From Chloroflexota bacterium (GTDB taxonomy: Bacteria > Chloroflexota > Limnocylindria > P2-11E): a stretch of 56,961 nucleotides of DNA. Made by a program: the position numbers and the translations under genes. The DNA lies in assembly GCA_005889075.1 (NCBI GenBank), contig VBDQ01000032.1, positions 1 to 56,961 of the forward strand, written 5' to 3'. Positions within the stretch are counted from its first letter, which is position 1, and each line of letters starts with the position of its first letter. The notes under the pieces were generated by a model. It did not search any database and had not been told where the DNA came from. It saw only the letters and a list, made by a program, of their open reading frames with translations. Below are positions 20,561-31,929 of this stretch, in pieces.

Positions 20561-21120
20561 GAGTGTTCACACAGGGCTGCCCCGACGCGCGGGTCTCGTA
20601 CGCGAGCGCGATCGGCGAGATGACGATCCGCGAGCGTCTCGACCACGAGGCCCACGCCGCGACCTGCGTTGAGTGCGCCGACGCGCTCCGCGAGGCGCGG
20701 CTTGTCGACAGGGCCCTTCGCCTCGCGTTCGCCCCCCTCGCGGAGCGACGGGCGATCCTCGCTCCAGGACGCGTCCGTATGGCACTCGGCCCAACCGCCG
20801 CCCGGAGCCGTGCGGGCTGGCTGCGGGCCCCAGCCTTCTTTGCGCGTCTGGCGGAGGTCTCGGTCGCCGTTGGTGTCGCGCTCTTCGCGATCACAGGGAC
20901 GGTCGAGGAGCCGCGCGCCGTCGATCCGGTGCCACATTCGGTGATCCACGACTACTTCCGCTCGCTTCCGCCGCGCGACGACATCAACTATTTCCGTTGG
21001 CTGCGCCTGCAGCCTGCGCCCGCCGCCGAGCGCGCCGATGCCGTGCGGCTTCCGGTCGGCGGCCGCTTCGATGTCGAGCCCGACGAGATCGTTACCCGGT
21101 CGACCTCGACGCCGCGCTGA
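20557..21120 (+). CDS. Probable membrane anti-sigma factor (ZAS-like)
   Basis: Protein of 187 residues with a motif His33-x3-Cys37-x2-Cys40 (HAATCVEC), the zinc-binding anti-sigma pattern, a single transmembrane segment near 93-114, and an outer domain of about 70 residues with no recognised fold. It follows the ECF gene with a 4-nt overlap, the standard arrangement. It would hold the sigma factor at the membrane until a signal arrives. Cys8 is an extra cysteine. The nature of the signal is unknown; the wall peptidase upstream and peptide transport genes downstream are candidates for the regulon. Confidence 0.75.
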   Translation: MRVFTQGCPDARVSYASAIGEMTIRERLDHEAHAATCVECADALREARLVDRALRLAFAPLAERRAILAPGRVRMALGPTAARSRAGWLRAPAFFARLAEVSVAVGVALFAITGTVEEPRAVDPVPHSVIHDYFRSLPPRDDINYFRWLRLQPAPAAERADAVRLPVGGRFDVEPDEIVTRSTSTPR

Positions 21121-22699
21121 TCTGACCACTCGCGCGGCGCTCTTCTGCGCTCTCGCGCTCGTCCTCCTGCCGGCGTGCGCGGCGCCCGCGCCGCCTCCGC
21201 GCCGCGACCTCGTCGTCGGTCTGGTTGGCGAGCCCCGCGGGGTATTCGACGACGACCCATCGGCGCGTTTCCTCGCCGGCGCGGTCACCGAGACGCTCGT
21301 GCGCCGCGACGACCACGACGAGCTTGTGCCTCGTCTGGCCGAGTCCGTCCCGACGTATGAGAACGGCGGTCTGCGCTTGGTCACCGACGAACCGACCGCT
21401 CCAGACGGCCGGCTCGTCGCGTCGTTCCATCTGCGCGACGCGACATGGCAGGACGGCGAACCGATCAGTGCGTCCGACGTTCGTTTCGCGTGGGAACAGG
21501 ATGCGAACGCGCCCGCCGGAACACTCGAACGATGGAATGCCGATCGGATCGATCGTGTCGACGTCCTCGGACCCCGTGATCTGCGAGTCCTCTACAAGAA
21601 CGGCGAACGCTGGGACGACTACGCGCTCGCCCCACGCATCCTTCCGCGTCATCGCCTGTCGGGTGCCAGCTCCGCGCAGCTCGTCGCCTTCGCGCGCGAG
21701 CCTGTGCACGCGGGCCCATTCGAGATCGCCGCGTGGCTCCCCGGGATCGTGACACTCTCGGCGTTCAAGGACTACGTGCTCGGGCCGCCCGGCCTCGGCC
21801 GGATCGAGGTGCATTTCTTCGCCAGCCGGACCGCGGCACTCGATGCGTTGCTCCGAGGCGAGATCGACATGACCCCGTCGCCGGTCCTCGAGGCCGATCT
21901 CGCACGGACCCTCGATCGGTTCGCCGACGGCACGCGGCTGCAGGCGTACTACAAACCCGCCGAGGCGCTCGACGTCCTGCGTTTTGGTCCCGATCCGAAA
22001 CGGTTCGGTGATCCTGCCGTCCGCCAGGCGATCGAGCTCGCGGTCGATCGACAGTCGATCGTCGACGATGTGTTCGTCGGTCGGGCACGGGTCGCGCACT
22101 CGTTCCTGCTCGCGCCACTGTGGGCCGCGGACGAGGCCGTCGCACCGACGGTCGCGCCCGACCGAGAGCGAGCGCGCGCCTTACTGGCGCAAGCGGGCTT
22201 TGTGAAGGGTCAGTTCGGCATCCAGGAGCGGGCGGGGGACCGGCTCACCACGACCCTCTTTGTCGCAGCGGGTTCCGCCTCGCGATCCGAGGTCGCGCGG
22301 CGAGTCGCCGGCGATCTGGCCGCGATCGGCGTCGCGGCCGACGTCCGCGAGCGGTCGACGGAGAGCCTCGCGGCCGATCTTGCCGCAGGGCATTTTGATC
22401 TCGCCCTTGTCTGGGCGGACGCATCGGACCCTCGCGAAGCGGCCGAGCAATGGGCCGGTCTCGTCGAGCCGTGGTTCGACGTCCTCGCCGACGCGGCCGT
22501 CCGCGCTTCCGACCGTAACGAGAAGCGAGCGCTCTATGGCGAGATGCAAAGGATGTGGGCCATCGACCTGCCGGCCCTGCCGCTGTACCAGGAGCTCCAC
22601 GTAGACGTCGCGCCCCAAGCGCTCGCCGAGGTGCGGCCGACCGCGGGGTCCGAGCCGCTCTCGTGGAACGCCTGGGGATGGAGTTTCGCCTCGCGCTGA
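21071..22699 (+). CDS. ABC transporter family-5 solute-binding lipoprotein (1)
   Basis: Extracellular peptide/solute receptor of the DppA/OppA family. A lipobox LLPAC places the lipidated cysteine at residue 36 if ATG 21071 is used, giving an arginine-rich n-region. A CTG at 21122 would give a shorter signal with one arginine and almost no overlap with the preceding gene; the start is therefore uncertain. Family blocks: TETLVRRDDHDELVPRLAES, FHLRDATWQDGEPISASDVRFAW, AVRQAIELAVDRQSIVDDVF. At about 540 residues it is normal length, though less well conserved than the second receptor. No permease gene directly follows, and the next receptor gene starts 82 nt downstream. Confidence 0.85.
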   Translation: MSSPTRSLPGRPRRRADLTTRAALFCALALVLLPACAAPAPPPRRDLVVGLVGEPRGVFDDDPSARFLAGAVTETLVRRDDHDELVPRLAESVPTYENGGLRLVTDEPTAPDGRLVASFHLRDATWQDGEPISASDVRFAWEQDANAPAGTLERWNADRIDRVDVLGPRDLRVLYKNGERWDDYALAPRILPRHRLSGASSAQLVAFAREPVHAGPFEIAAWLPGIVTLSAFKDYVLGPPGLGRIEVHFFASRTAALDALLRGEIDMTPSPVLEADLARTLDRFADGTRLQAYYKPAEALDVLRFGPDPKRFGDPAVRQAIELAVDRQSIVDDVFVGRARVAHSFLLAPLWAADEAVAPTVAPDRERARALLAQAGFVKGQFGIQERAGDRLTTTLFVAAGSASRSEVARRVAGDLAAIGVAADVRERSTESLAADLAAGHFDLALVWADASDPREAAEQWAGLVEPWFDVLADAAVRASDRNEKRALYGEMQRMWAIDLPALPLYQELHVDVAPQALAEVRPTAGSEPLSWNAWGWSFASR

Positions 22700-22781
22700 A
22701 CCGCGTCGGGATGACGACGGTACTGACAATGGCTCAGAATTCGCGCAAATCCCAATTTCAGCAAGGAGAGGGAGGCGGATC

Positions 22782-24473
22782 TTGACCTCACGACGTAGTG
22801 GCATCTGGCCGCTTCTGGCTCTGTTCACGCTGGTGGGCCTCGTGGTCAGCGCCTGCACGCAGCAGGGCGGCGGCCCGACCACCGGTGGCGGAGCGGATGC
22901 GGACCCCAACGGCGAGCTCATCACCAACATGGGAAGCGAGCCTGACACCATCGACCCGCAGGTCGAATCGTTCGTCAGCGAGATCGGCGTGACGATGAAG
23001 GTCTTCGAGGCGCTCATGACGCCGGACATCAAGAGCGGCAAGGCGGTCCCGGCCGCGGCCAAGGACCAGCCGAAGATCTCGAGCGACGGGAAGACCTACA
23101 CCTACACCCTCCGCGACGGCCTCAAGTACTCCGACGGCCAGCCGGTCACGAGCAAGAACTTCAAGTACGGATGGCAGCGTCTCTGCGACCCGGCGACCGC
23201 CGGTGACTACGCCTTTACCGGCTACATCGTGGTGGGCTGCGAAGCCTGGAACACGATGGACCCGAAGAAAGACGATCCGGCGAAGCTCGCCGCGGCCAAG
23301 ACGACGTTCCTCAACTCGATCGAGACCCCTGACGACAAGACGATCACCTTCCACCTCACCGACGCGGCCCCCTATTTCAACTCGATCGCTTCCACGTGGG
23401 TCGGCCTTCCGACACGCGAGGACATGGTCACCAAGGGCGGCGACAAGTGGACTGAGCCGGCCACGTTCATCGGCAACGGCCCGTTCGCCCTCAGCGAGTG
23501 GAAGCACAACGAGAAGATGACCTTCACGCGCAACTCGAATTTCAAGACGGCCGATGGCAAGACGCCGAAGGTCGCGAAGATCACGCAGGTCATGATCAAT
23601 GAAGGCGCTGTCGCCTTCGCGGCGTATCGGAACAACGAGCTCGATGTTTACGGCGTCGCGGCGGAGGACCTCCGCTCGATCCAGAGCGACGCCGACCTGA
23701 GCAAGCAGGTCGTCGACGGCCCGCAAGGCTGTAGCTTCTACATCGGCTTCAACGTGAAGAAGGCGCCGTTCGACGACAAGAACGTCCGGGTCGCCTTCTC
23801 GAAGTCGTTCGACCGCGACGCCTACATCAACGACGTCCAGAAGATCGGCAAGCCCTCGACGAGCTTCATCTCGGAAGGCCTCCCTGGCTTCGACGGGAGC
23901 GACACCTTCCAGAAGTTCGACGTGACCGCGGCGAAGGCCGCGCTCGGGCAGGCGAGCTCCGCGGCGCAGGCCGCGCTCAGCAGCATCAAGATCACGTACT
24001 CGGCCTCGACGCGCGCGACCACGCGTCTCCAGTGGTTCCAGGACCAGTGGAAGAAGAACCTGAACGTCAACATCACCCTGGATCCGGTGGACTCCACGAC
24101 ATACACCGCACTCGTGAAGAAGCCCGAGACGACGCCGCAGGCCTTCTACCTCGGTTGGTGCCCGGACTACTACGACCAGCAGGACTGGCTCTCGACGGTG
24201 TTCAAGTCGAACTCCTCCGTCACGCACGTCGGTTGGAAGAACGACCAGTTCGACAAGCTGGTGACCGACGCGGACAAGGAGCCCGACACCAAGAAGCGTG
24301 ATGACCTGTACAAGCAGGCTTCGCAGATCCTGTCCCAGGACGCTCCGGTGGCGTTCATCTACTACGGGACCACCAAGATCCTGCTGAAGCCGTGGGTCAA
24401 GAACTTCTACATCACCGCACTCGGGTTCGAGGAAGCGAACTTCACCGACGTCTACGTGACGAAGAAGAGCTAA
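22782..24473 (+). CDS. Peptide ABC transporter substrate-binding lipoprotein (2)
   Basis: OppA/DppA-type receptor of 563 residues. The TTG start at 22782 follows a strong Shine-Dalgarno region (GGAGAGGGAGG). The signal peptide ends at the lipobox VVSAC with Cys25, followed by a Gly/Thr-rich linker. Typical blocks are TIDPQVESFVSEIGVTMKVF, YTLRDGLKYSDGQPVTSKNF and NVRVAFSKSFDRDAYI. Its codon use is rich in AAG and GAC and its residues in Lys, unlike the Arg-rich neighbours, which fits a highly expressed secreted protein. It is followed by a strong terminator-like hairpin, after which the permease genes begin. Confidence 0.95.
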   Translation: MTSRRSGIWPLLALFTLVGLVVSACTQQGGGPTTGGGADADPNGELITNMGSEPDTIDPQVESFVSEIGVTMKVFEALMTPDIKSGKAVPAAAKDQPKISSDGKTYTYTLRDGLKYSDGQPVTSKNFKYGWQRLCDPATAGDYAFTGYIVVGCEAWNTMDPKKDDPAKLAAAKTTFLNSIETPDDKTITFHLTDAAPYFNSIASTWVGLPTREDMVTKGGDKWTEPATFIGNGPFALSEWKHNEKMTFTRNSNFKTADGKTPKVAKITQVMINEGAVAFAAYRNNELDVYGVAAEDLRSIQSDADLSKQVVDGPQGCSFYIGFNVKKAPFDDKNVRVAFSKSFDRDAYINDVQKIGKPSTSFISEGLPGFDGSDTFQKFDVTAAKAALGQASSAAQAALSSIKITYSASTRATTRLQWFQDQWKKNLNVNITLDPVDSTTYTALVKKPETTPQAFYLGWCPDYYDQQDWLSTVFKSNSSVTHVGWKNDQFDKLVTDADKEPDTKKRDDLYKQASQILSQDAPVAFIYYGTTKILLKPWVKNFYITALGFEEANFTDVYVTKKS

Positions 24474-24494
24474 CGCACCGATCGGTCGACGAAA

Positions 24495-24520
24495 AAGGGG
24501 CCGGCGAGAGCCGGCCCCTT
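24495..24520 (+). terminator. Strong hairpin after receptor gene 2
   Basis: The 11-bp stem AAGGGGCCGGC (24495-24505) and GCCGGCCCCTT (24510-24520) has a GAGA tetraloop, followed by CTGTTT. It lies 21 nt after the receptor stop and before the permease start. It likely ends or trims most transcripts, so the receptor is made in excess of the membrane subunits. Confidence 0.8.
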
Positions 24521-24576
24521 CTGTTTGCTACGACGCGTTTTGAACGAATCTGGCTATACACTCGGTACTCAGACCA

Positions 24577-25497
24577 GTGCTCAGGTACGTCATCCGCCGG
24601 CTCCTGTTGATCATCCCGACGATGTTCTTCGTCGCTCTGATCACCTTCACACTCGCGCACGCGGCTCCGGGTAGCCCGTTCGACAAGAACGCCAACCGCA
24701 CGCTTCCACAGGAGACGATCGACCGCCTCAACCGCTATTACGGCATCGACCAGCCCATCCCCATTCAGTTCGTCGACTACCTCGGTAACCTGATCCGCGG
24801 CGATCTCGGGCTCAGCCTCACGCGGCAGCGACCCGTCGCCGACATCATCGGCCAGGGGATCGGCACGACGGCGCAGCTCGGGATCGGGGCGCTGGTCATC
24901 GCGCTCTCCTTCTCGATACCGCTCGGGATCATCAGCGCGCTCAAACAGAACACGCCAATCGATTATTTGAGCCTGCTCATCGCGACGATCGGCACGACCA
25001 TTCCCGGTTTCGTGACCGCAATCTTCCTCATCTACATCTTCGGCGTCTCGCTGCACCTGCTGCCGTTCGTCGGTTGGGGCTCGTGGCAGCACATGGTCAT
25101 GCCGATGTTCGTCCTTGCGCTGGGTCCAGGCGCCTTCCTCACTCAGATCACGCGGGCGAGCATGCTCGAGGCGATCCGCCAGGACTACGTCCGTACCGCG
25201 CGCAGCAAGGGCCTGCGGGAGCGCGCGGTCATCGTCGGTCACGCCCTCAAGAACGCGCTCATCCCCGTCGCGACGATCGTCGGTCCAGCTACGGCGGGAC
25301 TCATCACGGGCTCGTTCATCATCGAGTCGCTCTTCAACGTTCCCGGGATGGGCCGGCTCTACATCATCAGCATCAACGCGCGTGACTACCCGATGATCAT
25401 GTCGACGACGCTGCTGTACGCCTTCATCATCATGATCGCCAACATCACCGTCGATATCGTCTACGGCGTGCTCGATCCTCGGATCAAGGTGGCCTGA
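24577..25497 (+). CDS. Peptide ABC transporter permease, DppB type (1)
   Basis: Inner-membrane channel subunit of 306 residues with six predicted helices. N-terminal RYVIRRLLLIIPTMFFVALITF and the GxLGLSLTRQRPV segment are typical of DppB/OppB. The EAA loop that docks on the ATPases is DYVRTARSKGLRERAVIVGHALKNALIP at about 205-232, and the C-terminus ends DIVYGVLDPRIKVA. The start is GTG, 57 nt after the terminator hairpin; TATACA at 24555-24560 could be a -10 box. The DppC-type gene follows with overlapping TGATG. Confidence 0.95.
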   Translation: MLRYVIRRLLLIIPTMFFVALITFTLAHAAPGSPFDKNANRTLPQETIDRLNRYYGIDQPIPIQFVDYLGNLIRGDLGLSLTRQRPVADIIGQGIGTTAQLGIGALVIALSFSIPLGIISALKQNTPIDYLSLLIATIGTTIPGFVTAIFLIYIFGVSLHLLPFVGWGSWQHMVMPMFVLALGPGAFLTQITRASMLEAIRQDYVRTARSKGLRERAVIVGHALKNALIPVATIVGPATAGLITGSFIIESLFNVPGMGRLYIISINARDYPMIMSTTLLYAFIIMIANITVDIVYGVLDPRIKVA

Positions 25498-26465
25498 TGG
25501 CGACCGCGGTCACGACCCAGCAGCGCCGCGCCGCGGAGCTCACCGTCATCGCACGTCAGCAACGCTCGCTCTGGCGCGATGCCCTGCACCGGTTGCTCCG
25601 CAACCGCGCGGCGATCGTCGGCATGGTGGTGATCGCGTTCTTCGCCTTCGTGGCGATCTTCGCTTCGGTGCTCGCGCCGTACGACCCGAACGGCCTCAAC
25701 GGAGGCGTCAAGAACCAGCTCCTGGAGCCGATCTGGACGAAGCCCTTCGGGGGCCAGTACACGAATCCGGCGTTCCTCCTCGGCACCGATGAGCTGAGCC
25801 GCGACATCCTCTCGCGCCTGATGTACGGCGCGCGCGTGAGCATGATCGTCGGCGTCGTGCCGGTGAGCGTGATCTTTGTGATCGGCGCGAGCATCGGGAT
25901 GGTGTCGGGCTACCTCGGCGGATGGGTCGACAACCTTCTGATGCGCGTCACCGACGTCGTCTACGCGTTCCCGGACCTGCTCTTCGTCATCATCATCGTC
26001 GCGACACTGCGGAACACCGACCTCGGAAATCTGATGGACGGCCTCGTGCTGATCTTCGTCGCCCTCGCGGTCGTGAACTGGGTCGGCCTCGCGCGGCTCA
26101 TCCGGGGCCAGGTCATGTCGCTCAAGCACCGCGAGTTCATCGAGGCGGCGCGCTGCATCGGCGTCCCACCGACTCGGATCATGCTGAAGCACCTCTTCCC
26201 GAACGTCCTCGCGCCGGTGATCGTCTCGCTCGCCTTCGCGATCCCGGGCGCGATGCTCACCGAAGCGACGTTGTCCTTTCTCGGCATCGGCGTGCGGCCG
26301 CCCACCTCCACCTGGGGCTTCGAGATCAACGAGGGCTTCGTCGTCTTCTCGACGACTCCGTGGCCGGTGCTGCTGCCGGCGCTCTGCATCTCGGCCATCT
26401 TGCTGTCCTGCACCTTTGTCGGCAACGGGCTGCGGGACGCGCTCGACCCGCGGTCCAAGATCTAG
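25497..26465 (+). CDS. Peptide ABC transporter permease, DppC type (1)
   Basis: Second channel subunit, 322 residues. The cytoplasmic N-terminus is about 45 residues, followed by helix one (AAIVGMVVIAFFAFVAIFASV). LGTDELSRDILSRLMYGARVS is the conserved DppC entry, the EAA loop is EFIEAARCIGVPPTRIMLKHLFPN, and the end is GNGLRDALDPRSKI. It pairs with the upstream DppB-type subunit and with the ATPases that follow. Confidence 0.95.
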   Translation: MATAVTTQQRRAAELTVIARQQRSLWRDALHRLLRNRAAIVGMVVIAFFAFVAIFASVLAPYDPNGLNGGVKNQLLEPIWTKPFGGQYTNPAFLLGTDELSRDILSRLMYGARVSMIVGVVPVSVIFVIGASIGMVSGYLGGWVDNLLMRVTDVVYAFPDLLFVIIIVATLRNTDLGNLMDGLVLIFVALAVVNWVGLARLIRGQVMSLKHREFIEAARCIGVPPTRIMLKHLFPNVLAPVIVSLAFAIPGAMLTEATLSFLGIGVRPPTSTWGFEINEGFVVFSTTPWPVLLPALCISAILLSCTFVGNGLRDALDPRSKI

Positions 26466-26509
26466 TTGCTAGACTCCGCGGAACTTCGGGGGAGGGGCGA
26501 GGGGAGACC

Positions 26510-27640
<1,131 letters not shown>

Positions 27641-27652
27641 AGAGGTGGAGCG

Positions 27653-28694
<1,042 letters not shown>

Positions 28695-28702
<8 letters not shown>

Positions 28703-29147
28703 CCAGCCGCTTCTCGCGCGGTCAGGGGAAGGCGAACGGCACTCGATGCCCGGGCTCGAGATTGAGTTCGAGATCCCCGGCGACGCCACCGGCGGCGCCT
28801 TCGCGATCCTCGAGTTCACGCTTGGGCCGCGCCGGCTCGTGCCGCCCCACACTCACGTGGAGGAAGACGAGCTGTCCTATGTCCTCGAGGGCGAGGTCGG
28901 CTTCCGCGTGGGGGACACGGTCACCATCGCGCGTCCCGGCACTTACGTGCAGAAGCCGCGAGGCATCCAGCACACGTTCTGGAACGGAACGGACCATCCG
29001 GTTCGCGTGATGGAGGTGCTGCTTCCGGGCAGCGCGGCGGAAGGGTTCCGGGGCGTCTCCGTCCCCGGTCGTATCCCGAACGTCCACAGCGACGAGTGGA
29101 TCCAGGAGCTCGTCGACCAATACGGCGTGACGCTCATCGGCAGGTAG
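28695..29147 (+). CDS. Cupin-domain protein
   Basis: Small single-domain cupin of 150 residues overlapping the dppF-type gene by 8 nt. Metal-binding motif one is [20 protein letters not shown] (His, His, Glu pattern) and motif two is [21 protein letters not shown]. Cupins of this size are often metal-dependent isomerases, dioxygenases or sugar-binding regulators, so no substrate can be named. It closes the first peptide-transport transcript. Confidence 0.85.
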
Positions 29148-29267
29148 GTCCTCAAGACCAGACGTACCCGGCGATGAATAAGGCAAGCACGCTTGATCGT
29201 CCGAACGCGCCTGCCCGTACGTCGGTATAGCAAGGCGGGGCGGCCGCGCGTTGGGGCCGGACCTGCC

Positions 29268-29273
29268 TAGACT
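29268..29273 (+). promoter_or_regulatory. Possible -10 box for receptor gene 3
   Basis: TAGACT lies 39 nt before the ATG at 29313 and is followed by a Shine-Dalgarno-like AGGAAAGGAG. No clear -35 box is seen. The rest of the 165-nt gap shows no gene. Confidence 0.25.
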
Positions 29274-29312
29274 CGCGGGGTTTCTCGCTCAGGAAAGGAG
29301 CAGAACAGGGGC

Positions 29313-31034
29313 ATGCAGCACCGCACCATCACCGCGCTGCCTGTCGTGGGTGCGATCGCGATCCTCATCGCCACCGCATGCACGACGGGCGGGCAAACAA
29401 CGGCGAGTCCAACCGCGGCCGCTTCGGAGCAACCGCAGAAGGGCGGACGGATCATCGAGGGAACGATCTCCGACATCGCGACGATGCAACCGATCCTCGT
29501 CAATGACACCGCGTCCGGCCGCATCACGGACCTCATCTACGAGAACCTCCTGATCCAGGATCCGCAGAATGGTGAGACCAAGCCGCGCGTCGCGACGTTC
29601 TCCCAGTCGACCGACGGCCTCACCTACACCTATGAGATCAACGCGAAGGCAAACTGGTCGGACGGCAAGCCGATCATCGCCGACGACGTGCTCACCGCCC
29701 TCGAGGGGTACGGCAAAAGCAAGAAAACGGTCCGCAAGTCGAACTTCCAGGACGTGGTCGGCTTCAAGGACTACTCCGATGGAAAGGCGACGACGATCCC
29801 TGGCTTCAAAGCCGATAGCTCGAACCCGAAGAAGTTCTCGATCACGTTGACCAAGGTGAGCTGCCCGGCGATCAACGACCTCAACATCAAACCGCTCCCG
29901 ACGCAGATATTCGGAAAGTACGTGCAGGACTCGTCGAAGGACGAGATCGACAGCGCGCCAGAGAACACCCAACCGACCGTGTTCAGCGGCCAGTTCAAGT
30001 TCGTCGAGTGGCGCAAAGGCGACCAGGTCATCCTCAGCAAGAACGACACGTACTGGCAGGGCGCGCCGAACGTCGACCAGTACATCTACAAGGTGCTTGC
30101 GAACCAGACGGCCGTCGCCAACGCGCTCAAGACCGGTGAAATCACCTTCTACGTCGGTCTACAGGCGAAGGACCTCGCCGATATGCAGACGGTCGACTCG
30201 GTGCAGATCCAGAAGTACCCAGCGCTCGGCTACACCTTCATCGGCTGGAATACCGCGAGCCCGACGGCGGTGGGCCTCGGCGATAAGCGCGTCCGCCAGG
30301 CGCTCGCGTTCGGCATCGACATGGACCAGGTGATCAAGGCCGTCGTCTTCGGTGAGGCGACCAAGAACCTGGCGCACCACGTGAAGGTCCAGTGGGCATA
30401 TCCCACGAGCAACCTGAACCAGTACACCTACGACAAGAACAAGGCGCTGCAGCTCCTGAAGGACGCGGGCTGGACGCCCGGCGCGGACGGCATTCTGCAG
30501 AACGCCCAGGGGAAGAAGTTCAACCTCACGATCTCCACGAACTCCGGGAACACCGAGCGCGAGACCCTCGCGCAGGTCGCTGCCGAGCAGTACAAGGCCC
30601 TCGGCATCAACGCCAAGGCGGCGCCGGAAGCGTTCCAAGGTCTCGTCACGAAGCTCACGACGGGCGACTCGACGCTCGAGGCGACCATCATCGGTTGGTC
30701 GCTGACCGGCGATGTGGACCCGTACAGCATCTGGCACTCGAGCAACATTCCCGACCCGGCCTCCGGCAAGACGGGGTTCGGCTTCACCTACTTCAAGGAC
30801 CCCGCGATGGACAAGGCGATCGAAGAGGCCCGCAACCCGTCCAACGGCGATTGCTCGACGGCCGCACGAAAGAAGCAATACGAGACCTTCAACCAGATCC
30901 TGAACGAGAACCAGCCGTACAACTTCGGCTACGAGAACAACACCATTGCGGTGTCGCAGAAGACGATGCACAACTTCGCGCCCGCGCCGTACTCGACCAT
31001 CTACAACGCATTCCAGTGGTGGGTGAAGCAGTAG
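29313..31034 (+). CDS. Peptide ABC transporter substrate-binding lipoprotein (3)
   Basis: Third family-5 receptor, 573 residues. Signal peptide with lipobox IATAC (Cys23), then a Thr/Ser/Ala/Gln linker. Blocks: TASGRITDLIYENLLIQDP, YEINAKANWSDGKPIIADDV, GDKRVRQALAFGIDMDQVI and the C-terminal FNQILNENQPYNFGYEN. Lys, Asn and Asp content is high, as in receptor 2. A good Shine-Dalgarno site lies 5-14 nt upstream. A GNRA-loop hairpin follows the stop, then the second permease pair. Confidence 0.95.
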   Translation: MQHRTITALPVVGAIAILIATACTTGGQTTASPTAAASEQPQKGGRIIEGTISDIATMQPILVNDTASGRITDLIYENLLIQDPQNGETKPRVATFSQSTDGLTYTYEINAKANWSDGKPIIADDVLTALEGYGKSKKTVRKSNFQDVVGFKDYSDGKATTIPGFKADSSNPKKFSITLTKVSCPAINDLNIKPLPTQIFGKYVQDSSKDEIDSAPENTQPTVFSGQFKFVEWRKGDQVILSKNDTYWQGAPNVDQYIYKVLANQTAVANALKTGEITFYVGLQAKDLADMQTVDSVQIQKYPALGYTFIGWNTASPTAVGLGDKRVRQALAFGIDMDQVIKAVVFGEATKNLAHHVKVQWAYPTSNLNQYTYDKNKALQLLKDAGWTPGADGILQNAQGKKFNLTISTNSGNTERETLAQVAAEQYKALGINAKAAPEAFQGLVTKLTTGDSTLEATIIGWSLTGDVDPYSIWHSSNIPDPASGKTGFGFTYFKDPAMDKAIEEARNPSNGDCSTAARKKQYETFNQILNENQPYNFGYENNTIAVSQKTMHNFAPAPYSTIYNAFQWWVKQ

Positions 31035-31059
31035 CGACGGCTAGCAGTTGACCGACAGG

Positions 31060-31081
31060 GGGAGCGCCGAAAGGCGCTCCC
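31060..31081 (+). terminator. GNRA-loop hairpin after receptor gene 3
   Basis: Stem GGGAGCGCC (31060-31068), loop GAAA, GGCGCTCCC (31073-31081), between the receptor stop and the permease start. There is no T-tract, so it is more likely an mRNA-stabilising or attenuating 3' hairpin than a full terminator. Confidence 0.6.
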
Positions 31082-31096
31082 TCGGACGGAGGAGCG

Positions 31097-31929
31097 TTGC
31101 GCAACTTCATCGCGAGACGGCTGCTTTACGCGGTCCCAACGCTCATCGGGATCTCGATCATCACATTCGCCATCGCCCGCCTCTCCCCGGGTGACCCGAT
31201 CCGCCTCTTCACCTTCGGCATCCAGGACTTCACGCAGGACGACTACAACCGGCTCCTCCACGCGTACGGGCTCGACAAGCCGCTGCCGTTCCAGTACGTC
31301 GACTGGATCACCAACGCCCTTCGCGGCAAGTTCGGCGACTCGCTCATCTACCACCGCGATGCCTTCGTGATGCTGCTCGAGCGCCTTCCGAACACGCTCC
31401 AGCTCGCGAGCGCCGCTCTGCTCCTGCAGCTCGTCATCGGCGTACCGCTCGGTGTGATCGCGGCGCTCCGGCGCGGCTCGTGGGTCGACGGGCTCATCCG
31501 CGTGTTCGGCGTCGCTGGACACGCCATCCCCGCGTTCTGGCTCGGCCTCGTACTCATCATCATCTTCGCCACTGCCGGATCCTTCGGACCGAAACGCTGG
31601 ACGTGCTCGCGCAGGACTTCGTCCGGACCGCCCACGCGAAAGGTCTCCGCGAGCGGACCGTGGTGTTCGTGCACGCGCTCCGCAACGCCTTGATCCCTGT
31701 CGTGACCGCGCTGGGAGGGATCCTCGCGGCACTTGTCGGCGGAGCGCTCGTCATCGAGCAGGTCTTCAGCTGGCCCGGCGTCGGCCAATTCACCTTTCAG
31801 GCTGCGATCGCGAAGGACTACCCGATCGTGCAGGCGAGCGTCATGTTCACGAGCACGCTCCTCGTGATCAGCTATCTGCTGCGCGACCTCGCGTACGCGA
31901 TCGTCGACCCGCGGGTGAAGGTCTCCTGA
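31097..31929 (+). pseudogene. Peptide ABC transporter permease, DppB type (2), frame broken
   Basis: The TTG start at 31097 follows GGAGGAG. The N-terminal 165 residues are a normal DppB half: RRLLYAVPTLIGISIITFAI, GDSLIYHRDAFVMLLERLP and IPAFWLGLVLIIIFA. The frame then breaks near 31590-31600. The rest lies in another frame as ETLDVLAQDFVRTAHAKGLRE, the EAA loop, and on to AYAIVDPRVKVS at 31929. About 30-45 residues between AGSFGP and ETLDVL, covering the loop and helix before the EAA motif, are missing. As written no functional DppB-like subunit is made, which would leave the intact DppC-type partner alone. Confidence 0.88.

Noticed and set aside
24540..24560. TTGAAC and TATACA as a -35/-10 promoter pair
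   Set aside because: The spacer is only 9 nt, too short for a sigma-70 promoter; the TATACA alone may still matter.
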